From contig NZ_JADYVE010000001.1 of assembly GCF_020193655.1 (NCBI RefSeq), forward strand, positions 620,001-684,000: DNA of 64,000 bases. The letters run 5' to 3'. This DNA is from Ensifer sp. IC3342 (GTDB taxonomy: Bacteria; Pseudomonadota; Alphaproteobacteria; Rhizobiales; Rhizobiaceae). The notes beneath the pieces are model-generated. The model made no database searches. It had not been told where the DNA came from and worked only from the letters and a program-made list of their open reading frames with translations. This document shows, in pieces, positions 27,540 to 34,738 of the stretch (position 1 is the stretch's first letter; every line of letters starts with the position of its first letter). A program made the position numbers and the translations under genes.

Positions 27540-28352
27540 TTAACGTCCATTGCGCCCGGGCCCGAGACGCATTCGGACCTCCTCCTCGATCTTTCCTGCT
27601 GTCCCCCGTACGACCTCCGCCCAGGCCGCCAACTGCGCCATGTTGACACGATAGGCAGGCCCGGTGACGGATACGCCAGCAACTAGATCGTGTTCCGGAA
27701 CGAAGATCGGCGCTGCGACGCAGCAGATTTCCGCCTCGTGTTCCTCCCGGTCAAATGCGTGTCCATCACGGCGAATTTCATCGATTTCGGCAAGCAGTCC
27801 GGCCGCAGAGCGATGCGTATGGGCCGTGAACGGGTGGAATTTCATTTTTGCGGCGGTGCGCATCAATTCCGGCTGCGACAGTGACGACAGCGCGGCCTTG
27901 CCGATGCCTGTACAATAGGCCGGCGATGCTTTGCCGATCTGCGAGCTCATCCGCACCGTCTGGCGGCTCTCGACCTTGTCGACATAGATGATCTCCGTCT
28001 CCTGCAGAACACCGAGATGAACCGTCTCGCCGGTCAGTTCGTGCAAACGCAACAGGTGCGGTTCGGCGATGTCACGGAAGCGGTTGCCGGACCAGGAACG
28101 ATAGGCGAGCTTCAACAGGCGCAGGCCCGGCTCGTAAGACAGGTCGCGGCCCTGAATGAGCAGGCCTTCCTCGACCAGGTGGCTGAGCAGCCGATGCACG
28201 GTGCCGCGCGGCTGCCCGACGGCTTGAACGATATCCGTGAAGCGCTGAGGACTGCCGGCTGTCACCACCGCCTCGAGAACCGCCATGGCCTTGCCGAGCG
28301 TACCGGTTCCGGCGATTTCGATCTCTGCGTCGGTCGTCTTGGTTTCGTTCAT
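27540..28352 (-). CDS. IclR-family repressor of the adjacent sugar-acid operon
   Basis: A 270-residue IclR regulator: N-terminal winged helix (about 17-80, GTLGKAMAVLEAVVTAG with RGTVHRLLSHLVEEGLL) and a C-terminal effector domain with IGKASPAYCTGIGKAALSSL and the closing VAGVSVTGPAYR. The ATG at 28352 (MNETKTTDAEIE) is the only sensible start; the long upstream frame runs antisense through the dehydrogenase gene. Transcribed away from the galactonate-type operon across a 126-base gap containing a promoter and a GTTCC-N7-GGAAC palindrome. Family members of this context bind a sugar acid such as KDG/KDGal. Confidence 0.92.
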   Translation of the reverse strand: MNETKTTDAEIEIAGTGTLGKAMAVLEAVVTAGSPQRFTDIVQAVGQPRGTVHRLLSHLVEEGLLIQGRDLSYEPGLRLLKLAYRSWSGNRFRDIAEPHLLRLHELTGETVHLGVLQETEIIYVDKVESRQTVRMSSQIGKASPAYCTGIGKAALSSLSQPELMRTAAKMKFHPFTAHTHRSAAGLLAEIDEIRRDGHAFDREEHEAEICCVAAPIFVPEHDLVAGVSVTGPAYRVNMAQLAAWAEVVRGTAGKIEEEVRMRLGPGRNGR

Positions 28353-28381
28353 ATCATTAGGCTTCGTAGCAGCGTCGCGCC

Positions 28382-28411
28382 TTGACAGGATAAAAGCAAT
28401 GGCGCGATAAT
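28382..28411 (+). promoter_or_regulatory. Promoter of the sugar-acid operon
   Basis: TTGACA at 28382-28387 (preceded by CC, all six consensus bases) and GATAAT at 28406-28411 are 18 bases apart. Transcription would start near 28418, about 60 bases before the dehydrogenase ATG. Confidence 0.65.
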
Positions 28412-28429
28412 TCCAGATAATAAAACATT

Positions 28430-28446
28430 GTTCCACATAATGGAAC
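28430..28446. promoter_or_regulatory. Candidate IclR operator
   Basis: GTTCC (28430-28434) and GGAAC (28442-28446) form an inverted repeat with a 7-base spacer, just downstream of the predicted transcription start. Its size and sequence resemble operators of IclR-family repressors; binding is inferred. Confidence 0.55.
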
Positions 28447-28478
28447 CATTGCATCCCAATACCAGCACAGAGGAAGCC

Positions 28479-29249
28479 ATGCCATTGCCGAGCGGTCAGT
28501 TTCCCGACCTGCAAAACAAGGGTGTGCTCATAACCGGCGGTGGGTCGGGCATAGGTGCCGCCCTGGTGGAAGCTTTCTTGCGGCAAGGTGCGCGCGTGGC
28601 CTTCATCGACATCGCAGAGGAAGAGAGCCTTGCGCTTTGCGAGAAGCTGGCGGCAGAGACGGGACGAAAACCGCAATTCATTTTTTCCGATCTCAGGCAG
28701 ATCCCGAGCTTGAAGGCGGCCGTCGATAAAGCTGCTGGCATACTCGGCTCGATCCACGTGCTCGTCAACAATGCCGCACGCGACGACCGGCAGCAACTCG
28801 AAGCGGTCACGGAAGAGAGCTGGGACGAAAGCCTGTCTGTCAATCTCAGGCATCTCTTCTTCATGTGCCAGGCAGTGGCGCCCCGTATGCGGCACGCCGG
28901 CGGCGGGTCGATCATCAATTTCTCGTCCATCGCCTTCATGCTCAACATGCCGGATATACCCGCCTATGCGACGGCGAAAGCCGGCATCGTCGGGCTCACC
29001 AAGTCGCTCGCAGGTAAGCTCGGGCAGGACAATATTCGCGTCAACGCGATCCTGCCCGGCATGATCGTCACCGAACGGCAGAAGCGGCTGTGGCTGGACG
29101 ACGACGCGATTGCGCGGATGCAAGAGAGACAGTGCCTGAAACGCATGTTGATCGCCGACGACCTCGTGGGGCCCTGCCTCTACCTGGCCTCGGACTGCTC
29201 GGCCGCAATGACGGCCCAGACCATGATTATCGATGGAGGGGTATTTTGA
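28479..29249 (+). CDS. Short-chain dehydrogenase/reductase (probable sugar 1-dehydrogenase)
   Basis: A 256-residue classical SDR: NAD(P)-binding GGGSGIG (about 20-26), NNAA-type motif VLVNNAARDD, and the catalytic Ser plus YATAK (Tyr and Lys). The start at ATG 28479 follows GAGGAA; an in-frame ATG at 28428 lies within the promoter-operator region. It is the first gene of a five-gene operon whose other members convert a lactone to pyruvate and glyceraldehyde 3-phosphate, so oxidation of galactose (or a related aldose such as fucose or arabinose) to its lactone is likely. The exact sugar is not proven by the sequence. Confidence 0.88.
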   Translation: MPLPSGQFPDLQNKGVLITGGGSGIGAALVEAFLRQGARVAFIDIAEEESLALCEKLAAETGRKPQFIFSDLRQIPSLKAAVDKAAGILGSIHVLVNNAARDDRQQLEAVTEESWDESLSVNLRHLFFMCQAVAPRMRHAGGGSIINFSSIAFMLNMPDIPAYATAKAGIVGLTKSLAGKLGQDNIRVNAILPGMIVTERQKRLWLDDDAIARMQERQCLKRMLIADDLVGPCLYLASDCSAAMTAQTMIIDGGVF

Positions 29250-30166
29250 TGACGGCAGGCTATTATGCCGCGGTCGACTGGGGAACCACGAGTTTCCGGC
29301 TGTGGCTCATCGGGGAAGATGGGGCCGTCCTTGCGGAACGCCGCAGTGCTGAGGGTATGACAACGGCGGCGAAGGTCGGGTTCCACGCGGTTCTCGACGG
29401 CCATCTCGCAGCGACGGATGCTCCCGGCCATCTCCCGATCATCATTTGCGGCATGGCCGGTGCCCGTCAGGGTTGGAGGGAGGCCGGTTATCTCGATACA
29501 CCGGCCGCCCTCACCGCGATTGCCGGCAACGCCATCTCCGTCCCGGACGTCGACCGCGATATCCGGATCCTTCCAGGTCTCGCGCAACGTGACATGCGCC
29601 ATCCGGATGTGATGCGCGGCGAGGAAACCCAGCTCCTCGGTGCCGCCAGTACGCTCGGCACCGGGCGGCACCTCGTATGCATGCCGGGTACGCACAGCAA
29701 ATGGGTGCGCCTCAACGGCGAGACTGTCGATGGGTTTTCCACCTTCATGACCGGCGAGCTGTTCGATGTCGTCTCGCGTCACTCAATTCTCAGCCATGCG
29801 GTGTCGGACGGAGGCGTCTTCGCCGGCAATGATCCGGCCTTTGTCGAAGCTGTATCAGAGGCAGCCCGGAATCCGGCTCTTGCCACGAACCTGCTTTTTT
29901 CAGTCCGGGCGGGACAGCTTCTCCACGGGACGAGCACCACCGACGCTAAGGCACGGCTCTCCGGCACCCTGATCGGCATCGAGATCGCCGGTGCCCTCGC
30001 AACAGCCGGATCGATCGACGGGATTTGTCTCGTCGCATCGGGCCCGCTCGGGGCGCTCTATCGTGCGGCTCTGGAAAGCCAGGGCCTCAAAGTTCAGCAT
30101 GTCGACGCCGACGACGCGGTGCGGGCCGGCCTCTCCGCCGCCGCGCGCGCGATCTGGCCCCTTTGA
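29249..30166 (+). CDS. dgoK: 2-dehydro-3-deoxygalactonokinase
   Basis: Phosphorylates 2-keto-3-deoxygalactonate at C6. The 305-residue product has the family's N-terminal phosphate loop AAVDWGTTSFRLWLI (about 7-21), GMAGARQGW, MPGTHSKWVRL and GELFDVVSRHSIL motifs. Its ATG overlaps the stop of the dehydrogenase (TGATG), implying translational coupling. Length is usual for DgoK. With dgoA and the sugar-acid dehydratase it forms the lower part of the De Ley-Doudoroff route for galactose. Confidence 0.94.
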   Translation: MTAGYYAAVDWGTTSFRLWLIGEDGAVLAERRSAEGMTTAAKVGFHAVLDGHLAATDAPGHLPIIICGMAGARQGWREAGYLDTPAALTAIAGNAISVPDVDRDIRILPGLAQRDMRHPDVMRGEETQLLGAASTLGTGRHLVCMPGTHSKWVRLNGETVDGFSTFMTGELFDVVSRHSILSHAVSDGGVFAGNDPAFVEAVSEAARNPALATNLLFSVRAGQLLHGTSTTDAKARLSGTLIGIEIAGALATAGSIDGICLVASGPLGALYRAALESQGLKVQHVDADDAVRAGLSAAARAIWPL

Positions 30167-30179
30167 CGGAAAGAAGAAG

Positions 30180-30815
30180 ATGAACCGCATCCCCCTCCCG
30201 CCGATGAAATATCCGCTGATCGCCATCCTGCGTGGGCTCAAACCCGCCGAAACAGAAGGCGTCGTCGGCGCGCTGATCGAAACAGGCTTCACTGCAATCG
30301 AAATCCCGCTGAACTCACCCGACCCGTTTCGTTCCATCGAAATCGCCGTGAAGATGGCGCCGGCCGGCTGCCTGATCGGCGCAGGAACCGTGCTGACGAC
30401 GGAGCAGGTGGAACAACTCGCCGACGTCGGCGGGCGGCTGATGGTGAGTCCCAATGTCGAACTAACGGTGATCAAGTTTGCCGCGGCGAACGGCATGGTC
30501 ACGATGCCGGGCGTGTTCACGCCGACCGAGGCTCTGGCCGCGGCCGGCGCGGGCGCAACCGGTCTCAAGTTCTTCCCTGCGAGCGTACTCGGCCCCTCGG
30601 GTATTGCGGCGATCCGCACCGTTCTTCCAACCGATATCGAGATCGCAGCCGTCGGCGGTGTATCGGAGAGCAACTTCGTCGACTATGCCAGGATCGGCAT
30701 TCGCAGCTTCGGCCTCGGTTCGAGCCTCTACAAGCCCGGCATGAGCGCCGCGGAGGTTGAACAACGGGCGAAAGCGACGCTCGAAGCCTATGACACTGTT
30801 TATGGAGGCCAGTGA
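30180..30815 (+). CDS. dgoA: 2-dehydro-3-deoxy-6-phosphogalactonate aldolase
   Basis: Class I aldolase splitting KDPGal into pyruvate and glyceraldehyde 3-phosphate. The 211-residue product has the KDPG/KDPGal aldolase pattern: PLIAILRG at 12-19 with the conserved Arg, AIEIPLNSP with the catalytic Glu, and TGLKFFPAS near 126-134, in which Lys forms the Schiff base. Start at ATG 30180, 13 bases after dgoK, with AAGAAGAAG upstream. The NSP after EIPL is the form seen in DgoA rather than Eda. Stop codon overlaps the next start. Confidence 0.95.
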   Translation: MNRIPLPPMKYPLIAILRGLKPAETEGVVGALIETGFTAIEIPLNSPDPFRSIEIAVKMAPAGCLIGAGTVLTTEQVEQLADVGGRLMVSPNVELTVIKFAAANGMVTMPGVFTPTEALAAAGAGATGLKFFPASVLGPSGIAAIRTVLPTDIEIAAVGGVSESNFVDYARIGIRSFGLGSSLYKPGMSAAEVEQRAKATLEAYDTVYGGQ

Positions 30816-31699
30816 TGACTGATCCCGTTCCCTTCTCCGGCCGCGTTCTCTGCGACCTCGGCTCCGAGCTCGGCGAAGGTCCGACCTTCGATCCCGGCAG
30901 CGGCACCGCATGGTGGTTCAATATCACCGGCCAGGAACTGCATGAGTTGCATGTCGAAAGCGGCCGAAAGACGGTTCACACGCTGCCCTTTCTCGGCAGC
31001 GTACTCGCCGTCATCGACCCCGCCCGGCAGCTGATCGCGTCGGACCAGGGGCTTTTCCTTCGCGACACGGGAAGCGGCAAGCTCTCCCTTTTTGCCACGC
31101 TTGAGGACAAACCGGTCAACCGCTCCAACGATGGTCGCGTCCATCCCTGCGGCGCGCTTTGGATCGGCACGATGGGGCGGAAAGCCGAAAGGCATTCGGG
31201 TTCGATCTACCATGTCGCCGGCGACCGTGTGACCAAGCTCTACAGCAACATCAGCATTCCAAACGCGATCTGTTTCTCACCCGATGGCGCCACGGCCTAT
31301 TTCGCCGATACGGTCGTCAACCGTCTGATGCGCGTCGATATCGATCCCGCCACCGCCCTTCCGACCGGGGACGCCGTTGTTCTTTCCGACGAGACTACTT
31401 CGCCCGGCGGTCTTGACGGCTCGGTCTGTGATGCCGACGGGCTGATCTGGAACGCTCGCTGGGGTGCGAGTTCCATCGATGTCTACAGGCCGGATGGCCA
31501 AAAGGTCGCCCGCTATGCCGTGCCCGCGACGCAACCAAGCTGCCCCGCCTTCATCGGAGCGAAGGCTGACCGGCTGCTCATAACTTCGGCCTGGCAGGGG
31601 ATGGACGAAACCGCGCGGGCGGCCGATCCCGATGCCGGAAAGACTTTCGACCTCGGCATCGAGGTCAAGGGCCGTTTCGAGCCGGTGTTTCTGCTCTGA
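30815..31699 (+). CDS. SMP-30/gluconolactonase-family lactonase
   Basis: A 294-residue six-bladed beta-propeller lactonase expected to open the sugar lactone made by the first gene. Family landmarks are ELGEGPTFDPGSGTAWWFNI near the N-terminus with the metal-binding Glu, NRSNDGRVHPCGALWIGTMG in the middle, and SPGGLDGSVCDADGLIWNARW with a metal-binding Asp. ATG 30815 overlaps the dgoA stop (TGATG) with GGAGG six bases upstream; a GTG three bases earlier is less well spaced. It completes dehydrogenase-lactonase-dehydratase-kinase-aldolase logic. Confidence 0.92.
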   Translation: MTDPVPFSGRVLCDLGSELGEGPTFDPGSGTAWWFNITGQELHELHVESGRKTVHTLPFLGSVLAVIDPARQLIASDQGLFLRDTGSGKLSLFATLEDKPVNRSNDGRVHPCGALWIGTMGRKAERHSGSIYHVAGDRVTKLYSNISIPNAICFSPDGATAYFADTVVNRLMRVDIDPATALPTGDAVVLSDETTSPGGLDGSVCDADGLIWNARWGASSIDVYRPDGQKVARYAVPATQPSCPAFIGAKADRLLITSAWQGMDETARAADPDAGKTFDLGIEVKGRFEPVFLL

Positions 31700-31784
31700 C
31701 CCCAGAACAAGTGCTGGTATCGAGCCGCCAAAAAAGTCATACAATTCAGCCATGCGATGAATCGCCATGGAAGGGAGGGCTCGG

Positions 31785-33509
31785 ATGAGCGAAAAGAAAA
31801 AGGAACTGAGGAGCCGCCACTGGTATGGCGGAACGCACAAGGACGGCTTCATTCATCGGTCCTGGATGAAAAACCAGGGGTTCCCGGATCATGTTTTCGA
31901 CGGGCGCCCCATCATCGGCATCTGCAATACCTGGTCCGAGCTCACCCCCTGCAACAGCCACCTGCGCATTCTGGCCGAAGGCGTCAAACGCGGCGTCTGG
32001 GAGGCCGGCGGTTTTCCCGTCGAGTTCCCGGTTTCCTCGCTCGGCGAGACGCAGATGCGCCCGACCGCCATGCTTTTCCGCAACCTCCTGGCGATGGACG
32101 TCGAAGAGGCGATCCGCGCCCACGGGATCGACGGCGTGGTGCTGCTCGGCGGTTGTGACAAGACGACTCCGGGCCAGTTGATGGGCGCCGCCTCCGTCGA
32201 CCTGCCGACGATCGTCGTTTCCTCGGGGCCGATGCTGAACGGCAAATGGAAGGGCAAGGACATCGGCTCGGGCACGGATGTCTGGAAATTCTCGGAAGCC
32301 GTGCGGGCCGGTGAAATGAGCCTGCAGGAATTTATGGCTGCCGAAAGCGGCATGTCGCGTTCGCCCGGCGTCTGCATGACCATGGGCACCGCAACCACGA
32401 TGGCCTCGGTTGTGGAAGCGATGGGCCTTTCGCTCCCCACCAACGCGGCCCTTCCTGCCGTCGACGCGCGCCGCATGGCGCTCGCACACATGACCGGCAA
32501 GCGCATCGTCGAGATGGTGCACGAGGACCTTCGACTGTCGAAGATCCTGACGAAGAAGAATTTCGAGAACGGCATCATCGCAAACGCCGCCGTCGGCGGA
32601 TCGACCAATGCGGTCGTGCACATGCTGGCGATTGCCGGACGCGCCGGGGTCGACCTCTGTCTTGAAGACTTCGATCGTGTCGGCGGCCAGGTCCCCTGCA
32701 TCGTCAATTGCATGCCATCGGGCAAATATCTGATCGAGGACCTCGCCTATGCGGGCGGCCTGCCGGCGGTCATGAACCGCATCCAGCACCTGCTTCATGC
32801 TGACGCGCCGACGGTTTTCGGCGTGCCGATCAGCAAATATTGGGAAGGTGCCGAGGTCTACAATGACGACGTCATCCGCCCGCTCGACAACCCGCTGCGC
32901 GCCGCCGCCGGCATTCGTGTATTGAAAGGCAACCTCGCCCCGAATGGCGCGGTCATCAAACCATCGGCTGCGAGCGAACATCTGCTCGCGCACGAAGGCC
33001 CGGCTTACGTCTTCGAGACAATCGAAGACCTCAAGGCCAAGATCGACGATCCGGACCTGCCGGTAACCGAGGATACGATCCTTGTCCTCAAGGGCTGCGG
33101 CCCGAAGGGCTATCCCGGCATGGCGGAAGTCGGCAACATGCCGATCCCGCGCCGGCTCGTCGAAAAGGGCGTTCGCGACATGGTACGTGTTTCCGATGCG
33201 CGCATGTCAGGCACTGCCTTCGGCACGGTGGTCCTGCACGTCAGCCCGGAAGCCAATGCCGGCGGCCCGCTTGCGATCGTCAAGACCGGCGACCGTATTC
33301 GTCTCGATGCGATGAAGGGCGAGTTGAACCTTCTCATCAGCGAGGAGGAGTTCGCGGCCCGCATGGCCGCCTGGCAGCCGCCGGAGCAGAAATGGCAGCG
33401 CGGCTATTACAAGCTTTATCACGAGACCGTACTGCAAGCCGACAAGGGCGCCGACCTCGACTTCCTCGTCGGCAAGAGCGGCAGCGATGTGCAACGCGAG
33501 AGCCATTAA
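31785..33509 (+). CDS. IlvD/Edd-family sugar-acid dehydratase
   Basis: A 574-residue Fe-S dehydratase. The three cluster cysteines expected in this family are visible in CNTWSELTPCNSH, LLGGCDKTTPGQLMGA and GVCMTMGTATTM, together with the C-terminal RVSDARMSGTAFGTVVLHVSPE. N-terminal wording and length match the L-arabinonate/D-galactonate/D-fuconate group rather than DHAD (IlvD) or 6-phosphogluconate dehydratase. Dehydration of galactonate to KDGal is inferred from dgoK and dgoA next door; this replaces the enolase-type DgoD of enterics. GGGAGG precedes ATG 31785. Last gene of the operon. Confidence 0.92.
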   Translation: MSEKKKELRSRHWYGGTHKDGFIHRSWMKNQGFPDHVFDGRPIIGICNTWSELTPCNSHLRILAEGVKRGVWEAGGFPVEFPVSSLGETQMRPTAMLFRNLLAMDVEEAIRAHGIDGVVLLGGCDKTTPGQLMGAASVDLPTIVVSSGPMLNGKWKGKDIGSGTDVWKFSEAVRAGEMSLQEFMAAESGMSRSPGVCMTMGTATTMASVVEAMGLSLPTNAALPAVDARRMALAHMTGKRIVEMVHEDLRLSKILTKKNFENGIIANAAVGGSTNAVVHMLAIAGRAGVDLCLEDFDRVGGQVPCIVNCMPSGKYLIEDLAYAGGLPAVMNRIQHLLHADAPTVFGVPISKYWEGAEVYNDDVIRPLDNPLRAAAGIRVLKGNLAPNGAVIKPSAASEHLLAHEGPAYVFETIEDLKAKIDDPDLPVTEDTILVLKGCGPKGYPGMAEVGNMPIPRRLVEKGVRDMVRVSDARMSGTAFGTVVLHVSPEANAGGPLAIVKTGDRIRLDAMKGELNLLISEEEFAARMAAWQPPEQKWQRGYYKLYHETVLQADKGADLDFLVGKSGSDVQRESH

Positions 33510-33545
33510 GACTTCATCGCGCAGCACGCGCTTGCGGTAGAACAC

Positions 33546-33578
33546 GAAGATCCCGGACTGAGATCATCCGGGATCTTC
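33546..33578 (+). terminator. Hairpin after the sugar-acid operon
   Basis: Perfect 12-bp stem, GAAGATCCCGGA (33546-33557) with TCCGGGATCTTC (33567-33578), 9-base loop, 36 bases past the dehydratase stop. No U-run follows, so termination efficiency is uncertain. The rest of the 388-base gap to 33897 holds no supported gene, only a small TTTAGA-CATC-TCTAAA inverted repeat near 33648-33663. Confidence 0.55.
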
Positions 33579-33897
33579 ACACGAATTTCGGCACCCTCCC
33601 AAAGTATTTTGCGAGCGTTATGCGACAAGTCTTGGCCACAGGCCTAGATTTAGACATCTCTAAACAAAGAAACGACTTCGCTTGCCGATGTTGCGTAACG
33701 CGACGACCAGTCGCTTGGCCCTGCCAAATCAACGCATCCCAAGGTAGAATCGCCACCATTTTCCTCGGTGGCCGCTTGCATTTTTTACGGAACAGATTTC
33801 GCTGCCGGACGTTGCTTGAGTATCACCGGCGCGGTGTGGGCAGGCCGCTCGCCAACGCCGTGGGGTGATCGACAACGTCAACGAAAGGCAGTCTGAT

Positions 33898-34536
33898 ATG
33901 ACAAAGAAACTTGTATCTTCCGTTGCGGCTGGCGCGCTTCTCGTGGGCGTTACCTTCGCCCCGACAAGTTTCGCGCAGCAGACAACAACCCCGCCTCCGG
34001 CCGATCCGGCAGCACCCACGCAGATGCAGCCGGGCGGCACGACACCGCCTGCCACGGAGCCTCCGGCTGACCAGGCCCAGACTCCTCCTCCCGCTGGCAC
34101 TGAGGCGCCTGCGGACACTGCCGCTAAATCGGACTATCTGACCGAGCAGGCAGATGACCAGATCGCTACGAGCACCTATGTAGGCGAGTCGGTTTATAAT
34201 GCTGCCGATGAAAGCATCGGCGAAATCAACGACCTGATCATCAAGAAGGATGGCGGCGTTGAAGCGGCCGTTATCGGTGTTGGCGGATTCCTCGGGATAG
34301 GCGAGAAGAACGTCGCGGTTCCGTTCGACCGGATCGAGATCTCCGAGCAGGCCGACACGGCAGCGTTGAAGCTGACGACGACCGAAACGGCCGACACGCT
34401 GAAGGCAGCGCCGGAGTTCAAGACGAAGGCGCAAATGATGGCCGAACGTCAGGCCGCGCAGCCGGTTGACCAATCGACGACCTCGTCGACGGGTACGACG
34501 CCTGCAACGCCGACCCAGCCGGCACCTCAGCAGTAA
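33898..34536 (+). CDS. Exported PRC-barrel domain protein
   Basis: A 212-residue protein with a signal peptide (MTKKLVSSVAAGALLVGVTF, then APTSFAQQ, cleavage near residue 26), a Pro/Thr/Ala-rich low-complexity region (about 27-75), a PRC-barrel domain (about 92-165, with SVYNAADESIGEINDLIIKK and AVIGVGGFLGIGEKNVAVPF), and a second Thr/Pro/Gln-rich tail. PRC-barrel proteins of this exported type are common in rhizobia and sometimes stress-induced; molecular function is unknown. The ATG at 33898 follows AAAGG; an earlier in-frame ATG at 33865 would disrupt the signal peptide. Two hairpins follow the gene. Confidence 0.9.
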   Translation: MTKKLVSSVAAGALLVGVTFAPTSFAQQTTTPPPADPAAPTQMQPGGTTPPATEPPADQAQTPPPAGTEAPADTAAKSDYLTEQADDQIATSTYVGESVYNAADESIGEINDLIIKKDGGVEAAVIGVGGFLGIGEKNVAVPFDRIEISEQADTAALKLTTTETADTLKAAPEFKTKAQMMAERQAAQPVDQSTTSSTGTTPATPTQPAPQQ

Positions 34537-34543
34537 GCTGGCA

Positions 34544-34594
34544 GAGAGCGGGACATCCGCTCTCAGGCGTAAAAAGCGGCGCGATGCGCCGCTT
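34544..34594. terminator. Tandem terminator hairpins after the PRC-barrel gene
   Basis: Hairpin one: GAGAGCGG (34544-34551) with CCGCTCTC (34557-34564). Hairpin two: AAGCGGCGC (34574-34582), loop GAT, GCGCCGCTT (34586-34594), preceded by AAA, so it may also stop minus-strand transcription from the convergent flavoprotein gene. Confidence 0.7.
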
Positions 34595-34601
34595 ATGCGC
34601 T

Positions 34602-34714
34602 GTATGATTTTGTCCTCAAATCGGAATCGATTTAAGGACAAAATCATTTAGCAATTCAAATTGTTACAGCGATCTTGCGCGTCCAATTGCGTCTCCAATT
34701 GGACGCGCGGCGCT
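34602..34714 (-). repeat. Mosaic palindromic repeat copy 5 (inverted orientation)
   Basis: Near-complete copy: terminal hairpin ATGATTTTGTCC(T)CAAATCG with CGATTTAAGGACAAAATCAT (one mismatch), linker AGCAATTCAAATTG, and first module with the long palindrome GCGCGTCCAATTG / CAATTGGACGCGC. Lies between two convergent genes. Confidence 0.85.
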
Positions 34715-34738
34715 GTAATGCCCTCAAACAGAATGGTC

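Noticed and set aside
28353..29123. N-terminal extension of the IclR protein to 29123
   Set aside because: Would run antisense through the dehydrogenase and over its promoter; the IclR family N-terminus begins at 28352.
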